A stretch of DNA of 64,000 bases, from the NCBI RefSeq assembly GCF_029714945.1, contig NZ_CP121634.1, positions 7,399,001-7,463,000 on the forward strand, in the 5' to 3' direction. The position numbers and the translations under genes are program-made. Shown here in pieces: positions 25,108 through 34,059 of this stretch. Every line of letters begins with the position of its first letter. Within the stretch, counting starts at the first letter, position 1. Source of the DNA: Bradyrhizobium sp. CIAT3101 (GTDB taxonomy: Bacteria; Pseudomonadota; Alphaproteobacteria; Rhizobiales; Xanthobacteraceae). The notes beneath the pieces are model-generated. The model searched no databases and was not told the DNA's origin. It saw only the letters and a list, made by a program, of their open reading frames with translations.

Positions 25108-25596
25108 TCACGCCGCCGACTTGCCTTCGAACGCGCGGCGCAGAACCTCCACATCCAGCTTCACCATCTTCATCATGGCCTGCATCGCGCGGGCGGCGGC
25201 GGCCTTGTCGGGGCTCGTCAGGAAGTCGAACATCACCTTCGGCACCACCTGCCAGGCGACACCCCAGCGATCCCTGAGCCAGCCACACTGCTCTTCCTTG
25301 CCGCCATGGGCGAGGAATGCATCCCAGACGCTGTCCACCTGCGCCTGGTCGTCGCAATGGATCATCAGCGAGATCGCGTGCGTGTACTCCATCTTCATGC
25401 CGCCGTTGAGCGCGACCAGAGGCTGTCCGGCCACCATGAACTCGACGACGAGCACGGACCCCGTCTTGCCGGACGGGCCGTCCGAAACGTTCTGCTGAAC
25501 GTGCGTGATCTCTGAGTTCGGCACCAGCGAGACGTAGAATTTCGCGGCCTCCTCGGCATCGCCGTTGAACCACATGCAGGGCACGAGCTTGGACAT
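25108..25596 (-). CDS. VOC-fold protein, PhnB-like
   Basis: The 162-residue product resembles the PhnB / '3-demethylubiquinone methyltransferase-like' group of VOC proteins: PCMWFNGDAEEAAKFYVSLV at the start, VLVVEFMVAGQPLVALNGG, SLMIHCDDQAQVDSVWDAF, GWLRDRWGVAWQVVP. Such proteins are cytoplasmic and mostly uncharacterised; some are glyoxalase-like. It lies 26 bp downstream of a second VOC gene on the same strand and is probably co-transcribed with it. Confidence 0.85.
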   Translation of the reverse strand: MSKLVPCMWFNGDAEEAAKFYVSLVPNSEITHVQQNVSDGPSGKTGSVLVVEFMVAGQPLVALNGGMKMEYTHAISLMIHCDDQAQVDSVWDAFLAHGGKEEQCGWLRDRWGVAWQVVPKVMFDFLTSPDKAAAARAMQAMMKMVKLDVEVLRRAFEGKSAA

Positions 25597-25622
25597 TGCG
25601 AATGCTCCTCTTCAGCTTTCGA

Positions 25623-26051
25623 TCAGGCGTTCGCCATGGCGGGCTTCGGAGGAACCGCTGCCATGTCCAGCCAGTTCACACCCCACATATGGCCATCCGG
25701 ATCCTCGAAGCTGCGGCCGTACATGAAGTCGTATTCGTCCTTCGGGCTCGGATCGGCCACCCCGCCCGCGGCCGCGGCCTTGTCGACGATCTCGTCGACT
25801 TCGTTCCGGCTGTCGGCGGACAGGCAGAACAACGCCTGGTTCGAGGTCTTGGCATCCGCGATCGGCTTCGGCGTGAAATGACGGAATTTGTCGTGGGTCG
25901 TCAGCATCACGTAGATGGCCTCGGAAAAGACCATGCAACTCGCCGTGTCGCCGCTGAATTGCGGATTCCTGGTCGCGCCGACCGCCTCGTAAAAGGCGGT
26001 CGCACGCTTGAGGTCGGTCACCGGTAGATTGAGGAAAATCATCCTGGGCAT
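25623..26051 (-). CDS. VOC/glyoxalase-like protein
   Basis: The 142-residue product has the two-module VOC fold (FLNLPVTDLKRATAFYEAVG, CMVFSEAIYVMLTTHDKF, then SADSRNEVDEIVDKAAAAGG and SFEDPDGHMWGVNWLDM with the late Glu/His metal-binding pattern). The ATG at 26051 is fixed by an ideal AAGGAG six bases upstream; earlier frames are non-coding. It heads a two-gene unit with the PhnB-like gene. Function is otherwise unknown. Confidence 0.85.
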   Translation of the reverse strand: MPRMIFLNLPVTDLKRATAFYEAVGATRNPQFSGDTASCMVFSEAIYVMLTTHDKFRHFTPKPIADAKTSNQALFCLSADSRNEVDEIVDKAAAAGGVADPSPKDEYDFMYGRSFEDPDGHMWGVNWLDMAAVPPKPAMANA

Positions 26052-26064
26052 GGGAAGCTCCTTG

Positions 26065-26165
26065 GGCTGGGTCTGCCCAAGGACGGATGGCTGAGCGGCC
26101 ATCCGACACGGCTTCCGAAATATTTTTCCGATCGCGAGCTGCGGGGTTCTGTCGCACCGAACCCC
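26065..26165. other. Hairpin-rich gap between VOC and cupin genes
   Basis: The gap between the VOC start and the cupin stop contains three successive perfect hairpins: TTGGGC/GCCCAA, GGATGGC/GCCATCC and GGGGTTC/GAACCCC. The last lies ~40 bp beyond the cupin stop on the minus strand and could terminate that transcript, though it has no U-tract. Confidence 0.45.
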
Positions 26166-26178
26166 GCGCGCTTCGGCC

Positions 26179-26694
26179 TTACTTCTTCTCGTTCGGATCC
26201 CGATGGACCGGATCGATCCACAGCACTGTCTCGGGCTTTTCGACCGGCTCGATGTCGAGATTGATCGCGACCGCCTCGCCGTCGCTGCGCACCAGCACGC
26301 ATTCCAGCACCTCGTCGGCGCTGGCATTGATCTCCTGGTGCGGCACGTAGGGCGGCACGAAAATGAAATCGCCGGGACCGGCCTCGGCAGTGAACTGCAG
26401 GCTCTCGCCCCAGCGCATCCGCGCCTTGCCCTTCACCACATAGATGACGCTTTCGAGATGACCGTGGTGATGCGCGCCGGTCTTCGCATCCGGCTTGATG
26501 CTGACCGTGCCCGCCCACAATTTCTGTGCGCCGACGCGGGCGAAATTGATCGCAGCCGCGCGATCCATGCCTGCCGTCGACGGAACGTTGGTATCGAGCT
26601 GATTGCCGGGAATGACGCGCACCCCGTCATGTTTCCAGCGATCGTCGTGATGATCGTGGTCATGGTGGGAATGCGAATGGTCATGGCCGGTCAT
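26179..26694 (-). CDS. Cupin-domain protein with His-rich N-terminus
   Basis: The 171-residue product starts [18 protein letters not shown], a metal-chelating His/Asp run, followed by a single cupin barrel: motif 1 in [20 protein letters not shown] and motif 2 in [17 protein letters not shown], keeping the His/Glu ligands for a divalent metal. It may be a dioxygenase-like or small-molecule-binding cupin whose N-terminus captures Ni, Zn or Co. No partner gene is nearby. Confidence 0.82.
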   Translation of the reverse strand: MTGHDHSHSHHDHDHHDDRWKHDGVRVIPGNQLDTNVPSTAGMDRAAAINFARVGAQKLWAGTVSIKPDAKTGAHHHGHLESVIYVVKGKARMRWGESLQFTAEAGPGDFIFVPPYVPHQEINASADEVLECVLVRSDGEAVAINLDIEPVEKPETVLWIDPVHRDPNEKK

Positions 26695-26821
26695 GTGTCT
26701 TGCTTTCTGTTGGTTCCGTGCGTGCGAAAGTAACCAAAGGCCGCCTATCAAGCCATACCAAAATCGGAACCCTCATAGCCGCCCAGCGTTGTTATTCCGA
26801 GCAATCTGGAAGGAGAGTTTC

Positions 26822-27040
26822 ATGGGTAGCACGAGCGACAAGATCAAGGGCACCGCCAACGAAGCCATCGGCAAGGCCAAGCAGGGCATCGGTGAAGCCA
26901 CCGGTTCCGAGCGTCTTCAGGGCGAAGGCGTAGTCCAGGAGGTCAAGGGCAAGGGCCAGAAGGCCATGGGCGACGCGAAGGATGCCGCAAAGGAAGCAAT
27001 CGATCGCGCCGCTGCGGCGGCTCGTCGCGCGGCCGAGTAA
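26822..27040 (+). CDS. CsbD-family stress protein
   Basis: The 72-residue product, [20 protein letters not shown] followed by a second similar helix ([20 protein letters not shown]), is a typical CsbD-like protein. These are small, soluble, highly charged, partly disordered proteins induced by general stress. GAAGGAGAG before the ATG is a strong ribosome-binding site. A strong terminator follows at 27061-27088, so it is monocistronic. Confidence 0.92.
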   Translation: MGSTSDKIKGTANEAIGKAKQGIGEATGSERLQGEGVVQEVKGKGQKAMGDAKDAAKEAIDRAAAAARRAAE

Positions 27041-27058
27041 CGCGCGCAGCTTAAAAAT

Positions 27059-27088
27059 GAAAAGACCGGCCGAGAGGCCGGTCTTTTT
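27059..27088 (+). terminator. Rho-independent terminator after csbD-like gene
   Basis: AAAAGACCGGCC / GGCCGGTCTTTT is a perfect hairpin with a short GAGA loop, followed by further T residues, 18 bp past the CsbD stop. Confidence 0.9.
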
Positions 27089-27145
27089 GTTTGTGCCGAT
27101 CTCGATCCGTCATGGCCGGGACATGCCCGGGCATGACGAGAAGGG

Positions 27146-27610
27146 TCACTTCACCGCGAGCAGTTCGACGTCGAACATCAGCGTCGCGTTCGGCGGGATC
27201 ACGCCACCCGCGCCGCGCGCGCCGTAGCCGAGCTGCGGCGGGATGATCAGCGTGCGCTTGCCGCCGACCTTCATCGTGGCAACGCCCTCGTCCCAGCCGG
27301 CGATGACGCGGCCCTTGCCGATCGGGAATTCGAACGGCTCGTTGCGATCGACGGACGAGTCGAACTTCTTGCCCTTCTGGCCATTCTCGTAGAGCCAGCC
27401 GGTATAGTGCATCACGCAAATCTGGCCGGGCTTCGGCGAAGCGCCGGTGCCGACGACGCTGTCGATGGTCTGCAAGCCTGAAGCTGTGGTCATGGGTTTT
27501 CCTGCGGTCTGGGCCGATGCCGTGGTGGAGAGGAATGTCGATACGCCCGCGATCAAAGTGATCGCGAGGGCCGACATGATGGCGAGGAGTGCGCGCTGAA
27601 AACGCTGCAT
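27146..27610 (-). CDS. Exported FKBP-type peptidyl-prolyl isomerase
   Basis: The 154-residue product has an N-terminal signal ([20 protein letters not shown]) and one FKBP domain: [72 protein letters not shown]. The aromatic and Asp residues of the FK506-binding pocket are present. It isomerises X-Pro bonds in the periplasm. It is monocistronic, convergent with the CsbD gene. Confidence 0.92.
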   Translation of the reverse strand: MQRFQRALLAIMSALAITLIAGVSTFLSTTASAQTAGKPMTTASGLQTIDSVVGTGASPKPGQICVMHYTGWLYENGQKGKKFDSSVDRNEPFEFPIGKGRVIAGWDEGVATMKVGGKRTLIIPPQLGYGARGAGGVIPPNATLMFDVELLAVK

Positions 27611-27683
27611 AGAACACCTTCCGTTTGAGGCGGAAGGTGTCTAGCGCAATGCGGTGGTCGTTTCCAGTCCTCGAGACCTTCGA

Positions 27684-29270
27684 TCAATAGCCCAGCGCGC
27701 AGCCGTCCTTGCGCGGATCGGAACCGCCGGTGAGCGTGCCCTTGTCCCAGTCGATCCAGATCGCCTGAGCGCCGCCGAGCGGGCCGACCACGCTGGTGGT
27801 CTTGTGGCCGAGCTTCTTCAGGCCCTCGACGACATCGGCCGGCACGCTGTCCTCCAGCTGATACTGGCCCTCGTAGTGCAGGCCGCGCGGCATGTCGATC
27901 GCCTCCTGCACGTCACAGCCATAGTCGAGAATATTGGTCAGCAGGTGAGTCTGGCCGGTCGGCTGGTATTGACCACCCATCACGGCAAACGACATCGTGG
28001 ACCGGCCGCCCTTGGTGAGCAGGCCCGGCATGATCGTGTGCAGCGGCCGCTTGCCGCCCTCGATGCAGTTGGGATGACCCGGCTGGATGCGGAATCCGCC
28101 GGCGCGGTTCTGGAACAGGACGCCGGTCTTGTTCGAGACGATCGCCGAGCCGAACGAATGCGCAACCGAGTTGATGAACGAGCAGACGTTGCGGTCCTTG
28201 TCCACCACCGTGATGTAGATGGTCGACGGATTCATCGGCGGCGCGACATTCGGCAGGTCGAGCATGCCGTCCATTCGGATCTTGCTGATGTATTCGTCGG
28301 CAAAGCCCTTCTCGAGCATCTCGGCGACGTTGATCTTCATGTGCTCGGGAGAGGCAACGTGCATCTCGCGGTTCATGTAGGCGATGCGCGCAGCTTCCGC
28401 TTCGAGATGAAAACGCTCGACGCTCACGGGGGCGTATTTGGTGAGGTCGAAGCGCGACAGGATGTTGAGCATCAACAGCGCGGTGACGCCCGGGCCGTTC
28501 GGCGGGCACTGCCAGACGTCGTAGCCCTTGTACGCGGTGCCGATCGGCGTCGTCGTCTCGGTGGTGTGCGCGGCGAAATCGTCGAGCGTGTGCAGACCGC
28601 CGATGCCGCGCAGGGTCTCGACCATGTCCTCCGCGATCGCGCCCTTGTAGAAGGCGTCGCGGCCGTCCTTGGCGATGGCACGCAGCGTCTTGCCGAGTTC
28701 GGCCTGGCGGATGACGTCGCCGGCGACCGGCGGCTTGCCGCCCGGCAGCAGGTAGCGCACGGTGTTGGTGCCGCCCTTCAGCTTCTCGAACTGGTTCTTC
28801 CAGTCGAACGCGATGCGGGGGGCGACGACATAGCCTTCTTCCGCCGCCTTGATCGCAGGCTGCAGCAAACGGTCGAAGCCGAACTTGCCGTGGTCGCGCA
28901 GCACGGTCGCGAAAGCGTCGATCACGCCGGGGATCGAGACCGCATGGGCCGAGGTCAGTGGCACGGAATTGATCTTGCGCTCGAGATACCAGTCGGCGTT
29001 GGCCGCCTTCGGCGCCCGGCCGGAGCCGTTATAGGCGATGATCTTGCCCTCGCCGCGCGGTTGGATCAGCGCAAAGCAATCGCCGCCGATGCCGGTCGAT
29101 TGCGGCTCGATCACGCCGAGTATCGCCGAACCCGCCACCGCCGCGTCCACCGCCGTGCCGCCCTCGCGGAGCACCTCGATCGCGGCAAGGGATGCCTGCG
29201 GATGCGAAGTCGCGACCATCGCGTTGGTGGCGTGGACCGTGGACCTGCCGGGGAAATGGAAGTTTCTCAT
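27684..29270 (-). CDS. Gamma-glutamyltransferase-family protein (Ntn hydrolase)
   Basis: The 528-residue protein follows the GGT fold: N-terminal VATSHPQASLAAIEVLREGG, TGIGGDCFALI, then the autoprocessing site at PST-IYITVVDKD, where Thr350 aligns with the catalytic Thr of E. coli GGT. GGFRIQPGHPN and a Gly-Gly loop (VMGGQYQPTGQ) complete the small subunit. No signal peptide is seen, unlike periplasmic GGT, so it is probably a cytoplasmic GGT-like acylase. The substrate could be glutathione conjugates, gamma-glutamyl amines or cephalosporin-like acyl groups. Confidence 0.87.
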   Translation of the reverse strand: MRNFHFPGRSTVHATNAMVATSHPQASLAAIEVLREGGTAVDAAVAGSAILGVIEPQSTGIGGDCFALIQPRGEGKIIAYNGSGRAPKAANADWYLERKINSVPLTSAHAVSIPGVIDAFATVLRDHGKFGFDRLLQPAIKAAEEGYVVAPRIAFDWKNQFEKLKGGTNTVRYLLPGGKPPVAGDVIRQAELGKTLRAIAKDGRDAFYKGAIAEDMVETLRGIGGLHTLDDFAAHTTETTTPIGTAYKGYDVWQCPPNGPGVTALLMLNILSRFDLTKYAPVSVERFHLEAEAARIAYMNREMHVASPEHMKINVAEMLEKGFADEYISKIRMDGMLDLPNVAPPMNPSTIYITVVDKDRNVCSFINSVAHSFGSAIVSNKTGVLFQNRAGGFRIQPGHPNCIEGGKRPLHTIMPGLLTKGGRSTMSFAVMGGQYQPTGQTHLLTNILDYGCDVQEAIDMPRGLHYEGQYQLEDSVPADVVEGLKKLGHKTTSVVGPLGGAQAIWIDWDKGTLTGGSDPRKDGCALGY

Positions 29271-29466
29271 CGAAGTTTTGCTCTCTCAGGGCCGTCTAGG
29301 CTAAGTCTTGGGGCGCGCGCGGCGCCATCTCGAAAAACCGGGTCTTCATGACACATTCCGGGGCGCCCGGGCAATGCTGGCATACCAGGGAAATGGCTGC
29401 CATTCGCTGGGAATAGAGCTGTCGGTTGCGGGTTTTCTGGGCGCCGGCCGCCTGCTAAACGGGCGC

Positions 29467-30234
29467 ATGATTTACAAGGTCTGCGCCTTCTACCAATTCG
29501 CCGCCCTGCCCGACTACCGCGAACTGCGCGAGCCGCTGCGCGCGTTCTGCGCCGGCCTTTCGCTGAAGGGCAGCGTGCTGCTGGCCCAGGAGGGCATCAA
29601 CGGCACGATTGCGGGCGCGCCTGAGGCCATCGACGCCTTCGCTCACGAGCTCGCGCATGGGGCGATGTTCGGCGGCCGGCTGAACAATCTCGAGCTGAAG
29701 TGCTCGACCGCGGAAACCATGCCGTTCGGCCGACTCAAGGTGCGGCTGAAGAAGGAGATCGTCACGCTCGGCGATGCAGCCGCCGATCCGACCCGGCAGG
29801 TCGGCACCTATGTCGATGCCGCCGAATGGAACGCGCTGATCGCCTCACCCGACACGCTGGTGCTCGACACCCGCAACGCCTTCGAGGTGGCGATGGGCAC
29901 GTTCGAGGGTGCGGTCGACCCGGACATCAAGAGCTTTGGCCAGTTCAAGGATTTTGCCGCCGCGAAGCTCGATCCCGCAAAACATCGCAAGATCGCAATG
30001 TTCTGCACCGGCGGCATCCGCTGCGAGAAGGCGAGCGCGCATCTGCTGGCCCGCGGCTTTGCCGAGGTCTATCACCTCAAGGGCGGCATCCTGAAATATC
30101 TGGAAGAGGTGCCGGAGGCGCACAGCCGCTGGCGCGGCGAATGTTTTGTGTTCGACGAGCGCGTCGCCCTTGGCCATGGCCTGCGCGAACGAGGTCTGCG
30201 CGAACAGGAATTGGGGCACGCACGTGACGAATGA
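29467..30234 (+). CDS. trhO: tRNA uridine(34) hydroxylase TrhO (rhodanese-like)
   Basis: The 255-residue protein has an N-terminal ferredoxin-like domain (KGSVLLAQEGINGTIAGAPE) and a rhodanese domain with the active loop CTGGIRCEKAS (Cys180 and the second Cys six residues later). This is the TrhO/YceA arrangement, which makes 5-hydroxyuridine at the wobble position of tRNA. The ATG at 29467 gives the family's usual length. The 3' end overlaps the slyX start by 11 bp, so the two are coupled. Confidence 0.92.
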   Translation: MIYKVCAFYQFAALPDYRELREPLRAFCAGLSLKGSVLLAQEGINGTIAGAPEAIDAFAHELAHGAMFGGRLNNLELKCSTAETMPFGRLKVRLKKEIVTLGDAAADPTRQVGTYVDAAEWNALIASPDTLVLDTRNAFEVAMGTFEGAVDPDIKSFGQFKDFAAAKLDPAKHRKIAMFCTGGIRCEKASAHLLARGFAEVYHLKGGILKYLEEVPEAHSRWRGECFVFDERVALGHGLRERGLREQELGHARDE

Positions 30235-30442
30235 CATCAAGACGCTCGCCGAGCGCATCGACACGCTGGAGACGCGTCTTGCCTATCAGGACGACACCAT
30301 CGAGACGTTGAACCAGACCATCACCGCGCAGTGGAAGCAGATCGATGTGCTGACGCGGCAGCTGGCGCAGCTCAACGAGCGACTGCAGGAGGCCGAGGCG
30401 AATGCGCCGGGCCCCACCAATGAGCGCCCTCCGCATTATTGA
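30224..30442 (+). CDS. slyX: SlyX-family protein
   Basis: The 72-residue product starts at a GTG inside the end of trhO. TLAERIDTLETRLAYQDDTI, ETLNQTITAQWKQIDVLTRQ and LAQLNERL form the continuous coiled coil of SlyX, and the tail ends RPPHY as in the family. SlyX function is poorly defined. Coupling to trhO is unexplained. Confidence 0.9.
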   Translation: MTNDIKTLAERIDTLETRLAYQDDTIETLNQTITAQWKQIDVLTRQLAQLNERLQEAEANAPGPTNERPPHY

Positions 30443-30448
30443 GTGATA

Positions 30449-32350
30449 TTACTGACCGGATGCCTTCAGCAGGCTCATGACCTCGCCCGACATCATCAGA
30501 CGATCGCGGCCGCCGGCCTTGGCGGCGTAGAGCGCGCGGTCGGCGGATTCCACCAGCGATCCCGCACCCGCGGTGCGCTCGAATGAGGGGCGGCAGGCCG
30601 CGCCGCCGATCGAGACGGTGACGCATGGCGCCACCGCACTGGAGACATGAACGAGGCCTGCGTCGTGGACGGCGCCGCGGATCCGCTCGCCGATCCGGGC
30701 GCAGCCGGCGGCATCGGTGTTCGGCAGCAGCATGGCGAATTCCTCGCCGCCGTAACGCGCCGCGAGATCGCCGACCCGCTGCATCTCGGCTGCGATGATC
30801 TTGGCGACCACGCGCAAGCAGGCGTCACCGGCGGGATGGCCATATTCGTCGTTGTAGGACTTGAAGTGATCGACGTCGATCATCAGGAGGCCGAGGCTGG
30901 AGCGGTCACGATAGGCGCGCGCCCATTCTTCCTTCAGCCGCTCGTCGAAGCGGCGGCGATTGGCAAGCCCGGTAAGGCTGTCCTCGATCGCGAGGGTCTC
31001 GAGCCGGGTCTCCAGTTTCTTCTGCTCGGAGATGTCGCGCGAGATCGCGACCACGCCGTCGACATTGCCGTTGTCCTTGCGCGTGACGCGCATGGTCGAT
31101 TCCAGCCAGACCTCGGACTTCTGCCGGTGCACGTTGCGATAGGTGAGGCGCGCTTCGTCCGTGTCGCCGCGCTTCATGGCATCGACAATGGCCTGCACGT
31201 GCGGCCGGTCCTCCGGATGGATGCCGGCGAGCGCGTCGGTGCCGATCAGCTGATTGGGGCGCCAGCCGACGACCTGATTGGACGATGGCGAAACGTAGCG
31301 CAGCCGCTCGTCGAGCCCGATGCGGGTGACCATGTCGCTGGAGCCTTCGGCGAGCAGCCGGAAATGCGCCTCCTTCTCGATCAGGGCCGCCGCCATGCGC
31401 TGGCCGCGCTGCAGCTGCCGCACCAGCACCGCGCCGATCACCGCGATCAGCATCACCAGCGCGACCACGTACAGCATGCGGGAGATCGCAGCAGCCCGCC
31501 ATGGCGCAAGCAGTTCGTCCTTGTCGACGGTTGCGAGCAACACCAGCGGGTAACGGCCGGAGCGCTTGAAGAAGCTGACGCGCTCGGCGCCGTCGAGCGG
31601 CGACTTGAAATGATAGGCGCCAAACGGCCGTTGCAGGCTGGCGTCGCGGAACAGCGCGGTGTCGGCGACGCTGCGGCCGACGAACTTTTCGTTGTTCGGG
31701 TTGCGCGCGATGATCATGCCGTCGCCGTACATCAGCGTCACGGAGCTGTTGCGGCCGATCTCGAACTGCTCGTAGAAATGCGACAGATATCGGGAGCCGA
31801 TGGCCGCGAGCACCACGCCGCCGAAGCTGCCGTCCGGCTTGTTGAAGCGGCGCGACAGGGTCACGACCCATTCGCCGTCGACGAGGCTCTTCACGGGACG
31901 GCCGACATAGGGCTCGCGCTTGGGCGAGAGCTGATGATGACGGAAGAACGTATCGTCGCTGAGCGTCGAGGCGATCGTGCCGGGCGAGGTCAGCCAGTTG
32001 CCCTGGTCGTCGATGATGGCGAGGCTGTGGACGCGCTCCATCGCTTTCTTGCGCGCCTCGAGGAGGGTACGCAGCTTGTTGATCGTCGCGGGATCGGCGC
32101 CATCCATCTCCAGCCGGCTGACGACGCCAACGACGCCGGAATCCAGCAGATCGAGGCTGTCCTCGGCATGCTGCGTCAACGAGCGGGCGACGTTCGCCAT
32201 CTCGGTCTCGGCGCCCTTGAGCACCGCATCCCGCGCGGCCCATTCACGCCAGCCGCTGACGCCGAGGATCGCCACGCAGGTGAGCACGACGAACGCCGCC
32301 GCGCGCAGCGGCAGGCGGCTCCATCCGGCTCTCTGGGAGGCGAGGTTCAT
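30449..32350 (-). CDS. Membrane diguanylate cyclase (Cache-PAS-GGDEF)
   Basis: The 633-residue protein has TM1 at ~residues 18-36, a periplasmic Cache-like sensor (~40-280, MERVHSLAIIDDQGNWLTSP, GVVLAAIGSRYLSHFYEQF), TM2 (MLYVVALVMLIAVIGAVLV), a PAS domain (~325-445, HFRLLAEGSSDMVTRIG), and GGDEF with the active GGEEF signature (ARYGGEEFAML, near 545). It makes c-di-GMP in response to an external ligand. I do not see the RxxD inhibitory site clearly. It is separated by 6 bp from slyX on the opposite strand. Confidence 0.92.
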   Translation of the reverse strand: MNLASQRAGWSRLPLRAAAFVVLTCVAILGVSGWREWAARDAVLKGAETEMANVARSLTQHAEDSLDLLDSGVVGVVSRLEMDGADPATINKLRTLLEARKKAMERVHSLAIIDDQGNWLTSPGTIASTLSDDTFFRHHQLSPKREPYVGRPVKSLVDGEWVVTLSRRFNKPDGSFGGVVLAAIGSRYLSHFYEQFEIGRNSSVTLMYGDGMIIARNPNNEKFVGRSVADTALFRDASLQRPFGAYHFKSPLDGAERVSFFKRSGRYPLVLLATVDKDELLAPWRAAAISRMLYVVALVMLIAVIGAVLVRQLQRGQRMAAALIEKEAHFRLLAEGSSDMVTRIGLDERLRYVSPSSNQVVGWRPNQLIGTDALAGIHPEDRPHVQAIVDAMKRGDTDEARLTYRNVHRQKSEVWLESTMRVTRKDNGNVDGVVAISRDISEQKKLETRLETLAIEDSLTGLANRRRFDERLKEEWARAYRDRSSLGLLMIDVDHFKSYNDEYGHPAGDACLRVVAKIIAAEMQRVGDLAARYGGEEFAMLLPNTDAAGCARIGERIRGAVHDAGLVHVSSAVAPCVTVSIGGAACRPSFERTAGAGSLVESADRALYAAKAGGRDRLMMSGEVMSLLKASGQ

Positions 32351-32516
32351 GCGGCAGAATTCTCCAATAGTCGGAAACTCTGCCGCTTCTCTTATTGAAC
32401 CCTGAAGCGCCCGGGCGGATTCGCATTCATCTACGGGGTTTTCCGTACTCCTACGGACCGGGGCTTCCGCAGATCACTAACAAGGTCTTATCAAGCCTAT
32501 CGGAAACCGGCGGCCG

Positions 32517-32756
<240 letters not shown>

Positions 32757-32844
32757 TCAACGCGGCGCAATTGCGCTGGTTCCCCTGTTCCGCTCGGGCC
32801 GCGCACGGTGTATCAGGAACCTCAAAACTGCATCAGGACCATTC

Positions 32845-33879
32845 GTGCCCCAGTCTGCGACAAAGCCCTTCATCGACGTGCTCTCCGGCCAGCGGCAAGC
32901 CGTCCCGCCCCTCTGGATGATGCGGCAGGCCGGCCGCTATCTGCCGGAGTATCGCGAGGTGCGCGCCAAGGCCGGCGGCTTCCTCGATCTCTGCTTCGAT
33001 CCGGAGTTCGCCGCCGAAGTGACGCTGCAACCGATCCGGCGGTTCGGCTTCGATGCGGCGATCATCTTCTCCGACATCCTCGTGATCCCCTACGCGCTCG
33101 GCCGCTCCGTGCGCTTCGAAGTCGGCGAAGGCCCGCGGCTCGAGCCGCTGGACGATCCGGCCAAGGTGGCGACGCTCGCCGCGCAGGCCGACTTCGGCAA
33201 GCTCCAGCCGGTGTTCGAGGCACTGAAGATCGTGCGCGGCGCGCTCGATCCGAAGATTGCGCTGATCGGCTTCTGCGGCGCGCCGTGGACGGTTGCGACC
33301 TACATGGTCGCGGGCCATGGCACGCCGGACCAGGCACCGGCGCGGATGATGGCCTATCGGCATCCGGAGGCATTTGCGAAGATCATCGACGTGCTGGTCG
33401 ACAACTCGATCCAATATCTGCTCGCGCAACTCGACGCCGGCGCCAACGCGCTGCAGATCTTCGACACCTGGGCGGGCGTGCTGCCGCCGGCCGAGTTCGC
33501 GCGCTGGTCAACCGAGCCGACCCGCCGCATCGTCGAAGGCGTGCGCGCCAAAGTGCCGGATGCGAGGATCATCGGCTTTCCGCGCGGCGCCGGCGCGCAG
33601 CTGCCTGGTTACGTCGAGGCGACCGGTGTCGACGCGGTCAGCATGGACTGGACCGCCGAGCCCGCCTTCATCCGCGAACACGTTCAGAGCAAGGTCGCCG
33701 TGCAGGGCAATCTCGATCCGCTGGTGCTGATCACGGGTGGCGCGGCGCTCGACCGTGCGGTCGACAATGTGCTCGCGAATTTTTCGCAAGGCCGCTTCAT
33801 CTTCAACCTCGGCCACGGCATCCAGCCGGAGACGCCGATCGCCCATGTCGAGCAGATGATCAAGCGCGTACGGGGGTAA
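32845..33879 (+). CDS. hemE: Uroporphyrinogen decarboxylase
   Basis: The 344-residue enzyme converts uroporphyrinogen III to coproporphyrinogen III in heme synthesis. Signature motifs are intact: [19 protein letters not shown] near the N-terminus (the catalytic Arg and Tyr-containing segment), [14 protein letters not shown] with its Asp, [10 protein letters not shown] and [16 protein letters not shown] start is chosen because it gives the usual family length and AGGA lies six bases upstream. The common alphaproteobacterial neighbours hemH and rho are absent; a divergent hemC-like gene lies convergently instead. Confidence 0.93.
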   Translation: MPQSATKPFIDVLSGQRQAVPPLWMMRQAGRYLPEYREVRAKAGGFLDLCFDPEFAAEVTLQPIRRFGFDAAIIFSDILVIPYALGRSVRFEVGEGPRLEPLDDPAKVATLAAQADFGKLQPVFEALKIVRGALDPKIALIGFCGAPWTVATYMVAGHGTPDQAPARMMAYRHPEAFAKIIDVLVDNSIQYLLAQLDAGANALQIFDTWAGVLPPAEFARWSTEPTRRIVEGVRAKVPDARIIGFPRGAGAQLPGYVEATGVDAVSMDWTAEPAFIREHVQSKVAVQGNLDPLVLITGGAALDRAVDNVLANFSQGRFIFNLGHGIQPETPIAHVEQMIKRVRG

Positions 33880-33884
33880 AAAAA

Positions 33885-33906
33885 TTCCGCCCGTCAGGGG
33901 GCGGAA
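33885..33906. terminator. Hairpin after hemE
   Basis: TTCCGCCC / GGGCGGAA with a six-base loop lies 6 bp past the hemE stop. A run of seven A precedes it, so the U-tract is on the minus-strand transcript. It is therefore a better terminator for leftward transcription from the hemC side than for hemE itself. Confidence 0.55.
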
Positions 33907-34059
33907 ATCAAAACCGCGAAAACAACCCCATGCACAGTAGAAATCGTTGAAGGATTTCGCTTCGCGCGGGTTGAGCACCTCGCGCACCGACATTTGACAC
34001 GTCGGGCAAAACAGGCGCACGATGACACTATCCCGACGATCGTGATTTCGCAACAACGC

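Noticed and set aside
29308..29466. N-terminal extension to trhO from an ATG at 29308
   Set aside because: The extra 53 residues are Gly/Leu-rich and do not match the family; TrhO proteins begin at the ATG used.
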